Assembly: GCA_001829125.1 (NCBI GenBank)
Contig: MIAN01000078.1
Coordinates: forward strand, 1-42,978
Direction of reading: 5' to 3'
Length of the DNA: 42,978 nt
From: Spirochaetes bacterium GWB1_27_13
Lineage (GTDB): Bacteria > Spirochaetota > GWE2-31-10 > MWDO01
Shown here: one piece after another, positions 26,765 through 33,670 of the stretch
Layout: every line of letters starts with the position of its first letter
Position numbering within the stretch: position 1 is the stretch's first letter
Translations under genes and position numbers: made by a program
The notes under the pieces: model-generated
Database searches by the model: none
What the model was told of the DNA's origin: nothing
What the model saw: the letters and a program-made list of their open reading frames with translations, nothing else

Positions 26765-26974
26765 TTACACTGTCCTGTTTTTTATTGCGAAATCAAGACA
26801 TTGTAAAAACAAGTCCTCTGTTTGAGAAGACAAGCCATAAATCAAAGACCCAATTGATTGAATATCTTTTGGGGGTTCTTCACACAAAAGCAATAATTCA
26901 CCAACAACTTTTAAGTAATGTTGTTTTTGAATAAATTGACTTTCGATGTCAGCCAAACTTCTTTCTTCTTCCAT
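26765..26974 (-). CDS. Small uncharacterised protein behind a structured leader
   Basis: A 69-residue acidic helical protein (MEEERSLADIESQFIQKQHY, later GELLLLCEEPPKDIQSIGSL). An in-frame GTG further upstream (27022) is possible, but GGAG lies 6 bases before this ATG, so this start is preferred. The base composition is less AT-rich than its neighbours, hinting at transfer. No motif is recognised. The 5' region folds so that the ribosome binding site is paired, as described for 26981-27084. The gene stands alone between the hyd operon and a divergent flavoprotein gene. Confidence 0.5.
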   Translation of the reverse strand: MEEERSLADIESQFIQKQHYLKVVGELLLLCEEPPKDIQSIGSLIYGLSSQTEDLFLQCLDFAIKNRTV

Positions 26975-26980
26975 ACGACA

Positions 26981-27084
26981 CTCCATTGTGATAAGAATAA
27001 TGCCTATGCAACCAACGGTCACACCTGCTTTGCTATTCTCACAATGGAAAGATTAGAAAGCTTATCACGCTGGTTGATAGGCTT
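26981..27084 (-). promoter_or_regulatory. Structured 5' leader that pairs with the ribosome binding site
   Basis: In the minus-strand transcript a first hairpin AAGCCTATCA / TGATAAGCTT (27084-27058) has a 10-bp stem with one G-U pair and a 7-base loop. Then TTCCATTGTGA (27049-27039) pairs with TCACAATGGAG (26991-26981), 10 bp plus one G-U pair. The second arm contains the GGAG ribosome binding site. GAATA/TATTC extends this stem beyond a 3-base bulge, enclosing a G-rich internal region with GCAAAGCAGG. It matches no riboswitch class I can name. A DNA operator is an alternative reading of the same inverted repeat. Confidence 0.5.
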
Positions 27085-27278
27085 CTATTAATTTAATCCA
27101 TTGTAAAAAAATAGTCAATGCAAATATATTAATTTGGTGTGCAAATTATTAATATACTGGCATAAAAAACTTTCAAATAATCTTAATTACTATTGTATTT
27201 TAAAACCTATCAAAATGTCAATATAAATTTGAATTTTTTTTTATACCAACCGATTGGATATTTCATAGTTGATAAAAT

Positions 27279-27307
27279 TTGAAATTTCAACAATAATTGT
27301 TTATTAT
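27279..27307 (+). promoter_or_regulatory. Promoter overlapped by palindromes, flavoprotein gene
   Basis: TTGAAA at 27279-27284, 17-base spacer, TATTAT at 27302-27307. The -35 is part of the perfect palindrome TTGAAATTTCAA (27279-27290), and AACAATAATTGTT (27289-27301) is a second palindrome in the spacer. This arrangement suggests repressor binding over the promoter. Confidence 0.5.
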
Positions 27308-27346
27308 GAAAGTTAAATTAACTAAGTATATTTAGGAGAAATAATT

Positions 27347-28357
27347 ATGCAAACAGATTACGATGTTATAATAATAGGTGCAGGTCCTGCTGGTGCGAGT
27401 TGTGCAAAACATCTTGTGGAGAATGGAGTTAAAACGCTTATTATAGAAAAGAGGACGTTGCCTAGGTATAAGTGTTGCGGTGGATTGTTGTCAAAACGTT
27501 CTGTTGATTTCTTAAAGACTAATTTTGGAGATATTCCAGAAAATATTTTATCTAATCCTAAATCTGTAACATTAAAGATGTCAAAGACTGGAAATTCATT
27601 CTTTGATATTGACAAAAATGAATGGGTAAGTGTAAAAAGACATTTATTTGATTATTGGCTAATTAATGAATCAAAAGTAGAGTTACGTGAAAATAGTTTT
27701 TTTATTTCTTTTATTGAAGAAGAAGGATATATAAAAATCAAGTATAGAAATAATGATAAAGATAATTATGTTACCTGTAATTACCTTGTTGGAGCATGTG
27801 GCGGAGTAGGGACAACTCGAAGATTATTAGATAATTCTATTAATATTAATACTGTCATAGGTTATAAACAATTTATTTATGAAGGAAATAGTAATATTGA
27901 AAAAAAATATTATTATTATCTCTTAGGAAAAAAATATACTGATATGTTTTCCTGTTTTTGTGTAAAGGATGGATTAATTTATATTGGTGTATCAATTCAT
28001 ATTAAAAATTTAAAAGATAATAATTATTTTGAACAAGTTAAAAATAAGTTGAAAGAAAAATTTAATTTAGAATTAACAAATCTTATAAGGAAAGAAATTT
28101 GCTTAAGTGATACAAGTGTTTATGACTCCAGATTTTATTTTGGAAGAGATAACTTCTTGTTAATAGGAGAAAGTTCTGGATTTCTTTCTAGTTTAGGAGA
28201 AGGTATATCATCAGCTTTAATATCTGGAAAGTTGGCTTCATTAGCAATAATAGATTCAATTAAAACTGAAAAAAAACCAATATCTTTATATAGTGAAATG
28301 GTTGCAATTGAAAAAGAAGATATTCTAAAAACTTTTAATGTTGGAAGAAGCTTATAA
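27347..28357 (+). CDS. FAD-dependent geranylgeranyl reductase family oxidoreductase
   Basis: A 336-residue flavoprotein. The N-terminal FAD motif is DVIIIGAGPAGASCAKHL, with EKR ending the second strand (binding the ribose). CCGGLLSK follows, as in the geranylgeranyl reductase family. The second FAD site is LLIGESSGFLSSLGEGISSA, the family GD/GExxG...GEG motif. Such enzymes reduce isoprenoid chains in chlorophyll or archaeal-type lipids, and in other bacteria act on quinones or unknown polyprenyl compounds. AGGAG precedes the ATG. It is not in an operon with other lipid genes, so the substrate is open. A FixC- or halogenase-like role is less likely. Confidence 0.75.
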   Translation: MQTDYDVIIIGAGPAGASCAKHLVENGVKTLIIEKRTLPRYKCCGGLLSKRSVDFLKTNFGDIPENILSNPKSVTLKMSKTGNSFFDIDKNEWVSVKRHLFDYWLINESKVELRENSFFISFIEEEGYIKIKYRNNDKDNYVTCNYLVGACGGVGTTRRLLDNSININTVIGYKQFIYEGNSNIEKKYYYYLLGKKYTDMFSCFCVKDGLIYIGVSIHIKNLKDNNYFEQVKNKLKEKFNLELTNLIRKEICLSDTSVYDSRFYFGRDNFLLIGESSGFLSSLGEGISSALISGKLASLAIIDSIKTEKKPISLYSEMVAIEKEDILKTFNVGRSL

Positions 28358-28441
28358 AATAAATAACAAATATATGTAGTTATTGAAAGGAAATAAAATA
28401 TTTATATATTATGATCAGTTATTCAATATTGTTATTTATAC

Positions 28442-28486
28442 CCAATCGTTTTTAAAAGGGCAATCAGAATAATACCGCTTCAATAA
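28442..28486. repeat. Intergenic repeat B, copy 1
   Basis: 45-bp element beginning CCAATCGTTTTTAAAAGGGC and ending TTCAATAA. It matches 32687-32731 at 38 of 45 positions by eye. Confidence 0.75.
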
Positions 28487-28567
28487 ATTTAAAAAAATTA
28501 TTTTTTTTATTAGATCGAAATTCTGATTATTATATATACAAATCACCAAATTTAGGATTTGATACTC

Positions 28568-29395
28568 TTATTTACATTCATCAAGAAATTTTATTTCCAT
28601 TTTTTTATTTGTAACAGGATGTTTAAATCTATAATAAAAACAAGTAAGTCCTAATTCGTCTTTGTTAGAATAATTTCCATAAGTAGCGTCCCCAATTAAA
28701 GGAATTAAATATTTTTGAAAATGTTTTCTTATCTGATGTGTTCGTCCAGTCTTTGGATAAACAGTAAAATAAAATAAATCATTTTTTTCTTTTGTGAACT
28801 TAATGTAACTTATAGCATCTTGAGACTTGCCTTTCCATTCCAAAAAATCTCTAATAAAAAAAGTTTCTTGTTTTAGGTCGAATTTTGGAGTAATCGCAAG
28901 ATATAATTTTTTTACATCTCTTTCTTTAAACATTTGGTGTAGCAAAGTTTCTACTTTTTTATTTTTTGCAAAAAAAACTAAGCCTTTTGTAGGTTTGTCG
29001 AGTCTATTGATTGTAAAAACTTGATAATCTATTTTCTTTTCGTCAAAATATTTTTGCACACCGTAAGAAAGGCAATCAGTATCAGAAAAAGGGGAAGGGC
29101 AAGTATTAACTCCAGCCTCTTTATTTATAATTATTAAATGTTCATCCTCGTATTTGATATTTTGTTTATTCATAGAATATTCTTTTATTGGAAACTCTGG
29201 TTGAAAAATCTGCAATAAAAAAGTATCATCAATGATTAAATTATGATCTTTAATTCTTTTATTATTATGCCAAACACTTCCTTGTATTATTAGTTTTTTA
29301 GAAGCGTTTTCATCTAATTTTAAATGAGTGCAAATGGTTTCTAATAAACTCATTTTCTGATTTTTTTTTAATTGTATGTAATATCTTTTCATCAT
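28568..29395 (-). CDS. RluA-family RNA pseudouridine synthase
   Basis: Converts uridine to pseudouridine in rRNA or tRNA. The 275-residue protein has an S4-like RNA-binding N terminus (about residues 15-60, LLETICTHLKLDENASKKLI). The catalytic domain follows, with the active-site Asp in INRLDKPTKGLV (family HRLDxxTSG). Also seen are the family motifs HQMFKERDVKKLYLAI and the GRTHQIRKH motif near the C terminus. Size and the S4 start fit RluD/RluC-type 23S rRNA enzymes, but the exact uridine cannot be told. The start has only a weak ribosome binding site; two ATGs lie side by side. Intergenic repeats B and A lie on its two sides. Confidence 0.9.
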   Translation of the reverse strand: MMKRYYIQLKKNQKMSLLETICTHLKLDENASKKLIIQGSVWHNNKRIKDHNLIIDDTFLLQIFQPEFPIKEYSMNKQNIKYEDEHLIIINKEAGVNTCPSPFSDTDCLSYGVQKYFDEKKIDYQVFTINRLDKPTKGLVFFAKNKKVETLLHQMFKERDVKKLYLAITPKFDLKQETFFIRDFLEWKGKSQDAISYIKFTKEKNDLFYFTVYPKTGRTHQIRKHFQKYLIPLIGDATYGNYSNKDELGLTCFYYRFKHPVTNKKMEIKFLDECK

Positions 29396-29444
29396 TATAT
29401 TCTACCCTAAGTGACAAATTTAATAATTTCAATTTCTACACCTT

Positions 29445-29490
29445 TTTATAACACAGATTAATCAGATTGTCACAGGTTAAATTGTATAAT
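29445..29490. repeat. Intergenic repeat A, copy 1, at the left edge of the restriction-modification island
   Basis: TTTATAACAC, AGATTAATC, then AGATTGTCACAGGTTAAATT and GTATAAT. The copy at 32648-32684 has the same ends and lacks the nine-base AGATTAATC duplication. Confidence 0.75.
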
Positions 29491-29569
29491 TACTTGATAT
29501 TAAAGTAATTGGATTTCATGATTTTTGACAAACTAAAAACTCTTTGTTATAGAGATTGATTAAATTTTT

Positions 29570-30574
29570 TTATCCTATTTTTTCAAGAATATGTAAATAC
29601 TCATAAGTACTATTCGCTTTATGATTACGATTTTCTGTCTTATCAGCCTTAAATCTTTGATATTGAGTCTTAATTAAGTCATATTTACCATATTTTTGCA
29701 TAATTAATTTTATTTCTTCTTCTTTCATCAATCCTTCATTATTATAACTTAAAAAAATATATTGAAACTTTGCATTTTTTATTAATTCTTCAAAATTATT
29801 ACTAACATCTTGTTTTCTGCAGTATAGGGAACGATTGTAATTTCGTAAACCAGTTTTACCATTAGGGGTAAAAATGTCATATTTTGCAATAGTATTAAGA
29901 ATATGATAATTTGCTCCATATTGTCTTTCATTATACGGAGGGTCAAGATACAATATATCTCCCTCAATTTTTTTTATCAGGATATTACTATCTTCATTAT
30001 AAACATCATGACAATTATCATTTATTTCAAATAAAGCAGGCTCTAAAATTAGTTGTTTACTTGCTGTTGCTTTAATTTTTTTTAAAAAAGCACCGTAAAC
30101 AGATGCTGTATTTGCAACCTTATCAGCACTTTCTATTAATGAAGCTAATAAAAAGTAATACATTTTATCCTCAATCACATTATTTTTTAACCATTCGTTT
30201 ATTTTTAATCGTATTGTATCTATTTTTTTTCCATTATCATCACTAAAATATTGTCTTTCACTTCCACTACCCATACAATAATTTTTATAAATAAACCCAT
30301 CATCTCTTAACTCTAAGTTATTCAATTCTTCTAAAAATTTTTTATAATCCATTGTTTCATGATTTTCAATGTAATTTTTGTTTAAAACATAACTATAATA
30401 TTCAAAATCATTACTTATGACTTTTTTAACTTCTTTTTTAAAAACTCTTCCCACAATCCCTGTACCAGCAAAAATATCACAGAATGTTTTTTGTGATAAG
30501 TTTTTTCCAACCACGTTATAAATTGTTTCTTTAAGAAAAGTTGATAATTTATATTTTGAACCTATATAATTCAT
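29570..30574 (-). CDS. D12-class adenine-specific DNA methyltransferase
   Basis: A 334-residue N6-adenine methyltransferase. Motif X is NYIGSKYKL at the N terminus, the SAM-binding motif I is DIFAGTGIVG (33-42), and the catalytic motif IV is DPPYNERQYG (211-220). This order is the alpha/D12 class, as in Dam and DpnII-type enzymes. It overlaps the preceding small ORF by 4 bases (ATGA), so translation is coupled. It is the last gene of the island transcript. With a second methyltransferase in the same island, each probably modifies one strand of an asymmetric site. It should protect host DNA against the HNH nuclease encoded upstream. Confidence 0.9.
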   Translation of the reverse strand: MNYIGSKYKLSTFLKETIYNVVGKNLSQKTFCDIFAGTGIVGRVFKKEVKKVISNDFEYYSYVLNKNYIENHETMDYKKFLEELNNLELRDDGFIYKNYCMGSGSERQYFSDDNGKKIDTIRLKINEWLKNNVIEDKMYYFLLASLIESADKVANTASVYGAFLKKIKATASKQLILEPALFEINDNCHDVYNEDSNILIKKIEGDILYLDPPYNERQYGANYHILNTIAKYDIFTPNGKTGLRNYNRSLYCRKQDVSNNFEELIKNAKFQYIFLSYNNEGLMKEEEIKLIMQKYGKYDLIKTQYQRFKADKTENRNHKANSTYEYLHILEKIG

Positions 30575-30813
30575 TTATTCTCCAAACTATCTAAAATTGT
30601 TTCTCTTGAAAAAGGAATAAAAAATAATTCTACATTAAAATTTTTGTTGTTTAAAAAATCAATTGCCTGTTGAGTGTTTTCAACAAAAGATAATTTATTT
30701 TCAAGATCCATTTTTTCAGAAATCATATTATTAACAAAATTGATTAATTCTATGTTACTTTTATATAATTCAATCTTATTGATAAAATACATAGGAATTT
30801 TAATCGTTTCCAT
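30571..30813 (-). CDS. Small uncharacterised protein between the regulator and the D12 methyltransferase
   Basis: An 80-residue protein from the ATG at 30811-30813, chosen because GAGGAG lies 7 bases upstream (an in-frame start 21 bases earlier lacks such a site). The sequence METIKIPMYFINKIELYKSN is followed by a helical stretch and NNKNFNVELFFIPFSRETIL. It overlaps the regulator gene by 14 bases and the methyltransferase by 4, so it belongs to the same transcript. No motif is recognised. Its place suggests a role in the restriction-modification system. Confidence 0.6.
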   Translation of the reverse strand: METIKIPMYFINKIELYKSNIELINFVNNMISEKMDLENKLSFVENTQQAIDFLNNKNFNVELFFIPFSRETILDSLENK

Positions 30814-31030
30814 CTTTTTTCTCCTCATTATCATCTTTAATTATGTCAAGTGGACTAATACCAAAGAAATTAGCAAGTTCTACTACATTACTCTTTATTG
30901 GTTCAAATTTATCAGATAATAGATTGGATAACTGATTTTTTGATATGCCAAGCATTTTTGCTAATTCACTTTGAGATTCAATCTGCTTTTTTGCCATAAG
31001 TTCCCTTATCTTAAATTTATCTAATTTCAT
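30800..31030 (-). CDS. XRE-family helix-turn-helix regulator of the restriction-modification island (C-protein-like)
   Basis: A 76-residue DNA-binding protein: MKLDKFKIRELMAKKQIESQ, then the helix-turn-helix SELAKMLGISKNQLSNLLSD and a FGISPLDII end. Size and position match controller (C) proteins that time restriction and methylation gene expression. The ATG at 31028-31030 is chosen over an upstream in-frame start because it has AAGGA upstream and sits just after a TTGACT-17-TATATT promoter. Two 16-bp direct repeats lie immediately upstream of that promoter and are the likely binding site, so autoregulation is inferred. Its stop overlaps the next small gene. Confidence 0.8.
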   Translation of the reverse strand: MKLDKFKIRELMAKKQIESQSELAKMLGISKNQLSNLLSDKFEPIKSNVVELANFFGISPLDIIKDDNEEKKDGND

Positions 31031-31034
31031 AATT

Positions 31035-31063
31035 AATATAATCCTTTTTTGAAAACAAGTCAA
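31035..31063 (-). promoter_or_regulatory. Promoter of the XRE regulator gene
   Basis: On the minus strand TTGACT (31063-31058), 17-base spacer, TATATT (31040-31035). Only four bases separate the -10 from the ATG, so a transcript from here would be leaderless, as known for several C-protein genes. AAGGA lies in the spacer and can serve as ribosome binding site on read-through transcripts. Confidence 0.6.
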
Positions 31064-31098
31064 GTATTTTATTAACACAATACAAGTATTTTATTAAC
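31061..31098 (-). promoter_or_regulatory. Direct-repeat operator of the XRE regulator
   Basis: CAAGTATTTTATTAAC occurs at 31061-31076 and 31083-31098, identical, with starts 22 bp apart, about two helical turns. The inner copy touches the -35 box. The outer copy overlaps the stop codon of the HNH gene. TTTATTAACTTCT (31090-31102) recurs at 32580-32592 in front of the first methyltransferase gene. Confidence 0.6.
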
Positions 31099-31759
31099 TT
31101 CTTAATTTGTTTACTATTTTATTTAATTCTTCTCTCCATTTATAGGGGTCATACCAAAAACAGCCAATACATCCTTTTTCATCGTGTTTATCAGTTTGCC
31201 ATTTTTCAGTTCCTTTATACCAAAAATAAATACCAGGAAAATTACCTCTAATATTTGTTTTTACGCATTTTTCGCAATATCTTGATTTTAATAAATTATT
31301 ACTTCTAGTAAGTAGAATAAATTTAGATTTTATTTCATCTTCAGTCATATTTGGGGAATTTTCTTTTTCGTCTGTATTCCATCTAACTTGTGGAAATTTA
31401 TGGTCTACTTCGAGTTCCTTTGGTGGCATTTCTCGCAATAACATTGCTTCTTCGTTTTTATATACAAATTTGACCTTTTTAGAAAGTTCTGGAGGAATTC
31501 CTGCTCTTGATTTTGTATCTTCCAATATTTCTAAAGATTTTAGTTTTCGATGTATTGTGTTATTTTGACATTTATTACAAAATATAGTTTTATAATAATT
31601 AGCTTTTTCGTCTACATCAAGCTGAATTCCGTTTTGTCTCCAAACCTGCCATGTTTTGGCTTGTCCAGATTTGAGTTCACATTTAGTACAATGCCATTTT
31701 AAATCACTCATTATTTCAAAATCATAATATGAAGTTGTATCTTTTTTAAATGGATTCAT
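31094..31759 (-). CDS. HNH-family type II restriction endonuclease with zinc-finger cysteines (putative)
   Basis: A 221-residue protein from the ATG at 31757-31759, with AAGGA upstream and 1 base after the methyltransferase stop. Four Cys pairs are seen: CTKC, CNKC, CEKC and CIGC, suitable for two structural zinc sites. The nuclease core is LEVDHKFPQVRW, then LLTRSNNLLKSRYCEKC, the pattern of HNH (beta-beta-alpha metal) nucleases with D-H, N and a downstream K/C context. Between two DNA methyltransferase genes and next to a C-like regulator, it is the natural restriction enzyme of the island. The recognition site is unknown; two methyltransferases suggest an asymmetric site. An internal start at MSDLKW is an alternative. 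Confidence 0.75.
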   Translation of the reverse strand: MNPFKKDTTSYYDFEIMSDLKWHCTKCELKSGQAKTWQVWRQNGIQLDVDEKANYYKTIFCNKCQNNTIHRKLKSLEILEDTKSRAGIPPELSKKVKFVYKNEEAMLLREMPPKELEVDHKFPQVRWNTDEKENSPNMTEDEIKSKFILLTRSNNLLKSRYCEKCVKTNIRGNFPGIYFWYKGTEKWQTDKHDEKGCIGCFWYDPYKWREELNKIVNKLRS

Positions 31760-31760
31760 T

Positions 31761-32558
31761 TTAAAATTCCTTTTTAAATACAAAAATATATTCATGTTTA
31801 AATATAAAATAATCACTTTTCAAAGCTCTATATTTCCAAATACCTTGTTGACCTAATTTGCCACGATTGCCTTCAATGTTTTTTACTATTATTCCTTTTA
31901 ATTTTACATTAAAGTTTCTTTTTATCATATCCATACAATAAAAACCTAATGGTAATACCTCGCTATTTTTATATACATCGCCTAAAACTATTGCAAAATA
32001 CCTATTTTTTTCGAGATATATTAAAGAATTATCACAAACAAGCTTAAATTGGTCAATAAATTCTTGCATGTTATCAATTTGAGATAAATCATTCTTATTA
32101 TCTGTAAATTTAACAATATCCATATAAGGAGGGTGCATCAATACAAATTGGACATTCTCAATTTTTAATTTATTTTTTGCATTTGTAATATTTAGATTTA
32201 TTTGATTTTTATCTAAAGAGTCACATTGTGCGATATAATAATTACTATCGAATAAATTATCATTCATAGCAGTATTTACATAGTTAATCATTTGTGGATT
32301 TATATCAACTCCAATATATTTTCGTTTCAATTTTTCACATTCAAATAGCGTTGTCCCACTCCCCATAAATGGTTCAAAAATCGCTTCGTTTTCTTTTGTA
32401 TATCTTTTTATTAGTTGACATGGTATTTGAGGAATAAAATTGCCATGATATATATTTTTGTGCTTACCAGTTTTATCTCTTTCATTAATTAACCACAAAG
32501 AATCAACATCAATATCACTTTCTTTCCAATTTTCTAAGTTTAAGTCATTTATTTTCAA
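31761..32558 (-). CDS. DNA methyltransferase with N-terminal SAM motif and HPPY catalytic motif
   Basis: A 265-residue amino-methyltransferase (N6-adenine or N4-cytosine). The SAM-binding motif I FEPFMGSGTTLFE (62-74) precedes the catalytic motif MHPPYMDIVK (141-150). His replaces the usual Asp, Asn or Ser of (D/N/S)PPY. The N terminus (NIYHGNFIPQIPCQLIKRYT) looks like motif X. A short C-terminal domain may read DNA. The start is TTG at 32556-32558, with AAGGA at 9 bases; the next ATG is followed by a stop in its own frame. It is first in the island transcript. The HNH gene begins 1 base after its stop. Confidence 0.82.
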   Translation of the reverse strand: MKINDLNLENWKESDIDVDSLWLINERDKTGKHKNIYHGNFIPQIPCQLIKRYTKENEAIFEPFMGSGTTLFECEKLKRKYIGVDINPQMINYVNTAMNDNLFDSNYYIAQCDSLDKNQINLNITNAKNKLKIENVQFVLMHPPYMDIVKFTDNKNDLSQIDNMQEFIDQFKLVCDNSLIYLEKNRYFAIVLGDVYKNSEVLPLGFYCMDMIKRNFNVKLKGIIVKNIEGNRGKLGQQGIWKYRALKSDYFIFKHEYIFVFKKEF

Positions 32559-32647
32559 TTAATATAATCCTTTTGATGATTTATTAACTTCTAAGCATTT
32601 CTATTATACCATATTATTTCAAAAATTTGAATAATTATCAAGTTGAA

Positions 32648-32684
32648 TTTATAACACGGATTGTCACAAGTTAAATTGTATAAT
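32648..32684. repeat. Intergenic repeat A, copy 2
   Basis: 37-bp form of the element at 29445-29490, in the same orientation: TTTATAACACGGATTGTCAC then AAGTTAAATTGTATAAT. Confidence 0.75.
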
Positions 32685-32686
32685 AT

Positions 32687-32731
32687 CCAATCGTTTCTAA
32701 AATGGCAATCAGAATAACATTACCTCAATAA
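32687..32731. repeat. Intergenic repeat B, copy 2
   Basis: 45-bp copy of 28442-28486 in the same orientation, starting two bases after repeat A copy 2. Confidence 0.75.
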
Positions 32732-33023
32732 TTAGTTTAAACCATGAATAAAATGCAAAAAACGAGATAAATTTGATTAAAACTCCAATAAATTGAAAAG
32801 AAATCATCTTTTTTATTGAAATACTCTCTAATTCTTCGTGAACTTTGTGGCAAATTTATAGTAAATTCAAATCATATTTTTTATGAATTAGGAATATTTA
32901 GATTTTAATCCTGTTAATGTTTTCATATTTATAATAATAAATAGCAGTTTGCATGTCAAGAATAATATTTTTTAATTAAGGCAAAGAATTGTTACTATTT
33001 TTCTGTTTTTTTGTTAAAGCCGT

Positions 33024-33075
33024 GGGGACAGACCCAAAAATTTTTGGATTAATAATCAAGCGGGTCTGTCTCCCC
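33024..33075. repeat. REP-like inverted repeat GGGGACAGACCC ... GGGTCTGTCTCCCC
   Basis: The arms at 33024-33035 and 33062-33075 pair over 12 bases with a two-base insertion in one arm; the loop is 26 bases. It is placed just after the stop of the reductase gene, so it may also end transcription. Related half-sites are GGGGACAAACCC at 20502-20513 and GTCTGTCCCC at 35335-35344. Confidence 0.65.
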
Positions 33076-33082
33076 AGTTTAT

Positions 33083-33655
33083 TTATTCTAAGAATAAATT
33101 CTTACCAAGATTATACGCTTTATTCATAATATCTGGGTTTTCGCTAACCATAGGCTTATAATCTTTATCAAGGTTATAAGCTAACAAACTTTCTTTTATC
33201 TCAAAACCTACAAATCCAACCATATTTTTAAAATTATTGATATATTCTACAAATAAAGTAGGGACAGGTTGATTTTGGGTAAATATAAAAGATGCTTTTT
33301 TACCTTTTGGAATAAGTGAATTAACATTCATATCGATATAAGGAAACAATCTATCCAACCATAGTTTCGTTTGTGCTGTAACTTCCCCAAAGTAGATTGG
33401 TGTTGCCACTATGATTCCATCAGATTCTTGTATTGCCTTATAGATTTTTTGCATATCGTCTTTTATTACACATTCTGCAACATTATTTTTTTTACAGTAA
33501 TAACACCCTTGACAACCTTTTATACTCATATCATTAAGATAAAAAACTTCACTTTCAATCTTTTGACTAGCCAAACCTTGTTGTGCTTTTTCGATCAAAA
33601 TATGAGTATTACTGTTTTTTTTTGGACTTCCAAATATAATAACAACCTTTTTCAT
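33083..33655 (-). CDS. NADPH-dependent FMN reductase / iron-sulfur flavoprotein-like oxidoreductase
   Basis: A 190-residue flavodoxin-fold protein. The FMN phosphate loop is GSPKKNSNTHIL near the N terminus. A Cys cluster CQGCYYCKKNNVAEC follows, the CxxCxxC-x(n)-C pattern of Isf-type iron-sulfur flavoproteins, and ATPIYFGEVTAQTKLWLDRL is the family NADPH/FMN region. It would pass electrons from NAD(P)H to a quinone, nitro compound or metal. GGGAG precedes the ATG. It lies 15 bases after the nitroreductase gene and forms a two-gene operon with it. The Cys ligands suggest a [4Fe-4S] cluster, but some homologues keep fewer. Confidence 0.82.
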   Translation of the reverse strand: MKKVVIIFGSPKKNSNTHILIEKAQQGLASQKIESEVFYLNDMSIKGCQGCYYCKKNNVAECVIKDDMQKIYKAIQESDGIIVATPIYFGEVTAQTKLWLDRLFPYIDMNVNSLIPKGKKASFIFTQNQPVPTLFVEYINNFKNMVGFVGFEIKESLLAYNLDKDYKPMVSENPDIMNKAYNLGKNLFLE

Positions 33656-33670
33656 ACTAAATCTCCCAAT

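Larger units (their letters stand above)
26975..27346. other. Intergenic region between a small ORF and the divergent flavoprotein gene
   Basis: Holds the structured leader of the small ORF (26981-27084, minus strand) and the promoter/operator of the flavoprotein gene (27279-27307). CCATTGT occurs three times here (26983, reverse at 27041, and near 27099). No other coding region is seen. Confidence 0.6.
32559..33082. other. Intergenic region with repeats A and B and a REP-like hairpin
   Basis: No gene is seen in 524 bases. It holds the leader of the first methyltransferase, repeat A copy 2 (32648-32684), repeat B copy 2 (32687-32731), a TTCTTCGTGAACTTTGTG-like fragment near 32832, and a REP-like inverted repeat at 33024-33075 that reaches the stop of the reductase gene. 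Confidence 0.6.

Noticed and set aside
26586-27346. Known riboswitch classes for the leader before the 69-residue ORF, including c-di-GMP type I because of GCAAAGC
   Set aside because: The required GGGCAAACC half and tetraloop-receptor parts of c-di-GMP-I are absent, and no other class core (TPP, cobalamin, purine, SAM, fluoride, preQ1) fits.
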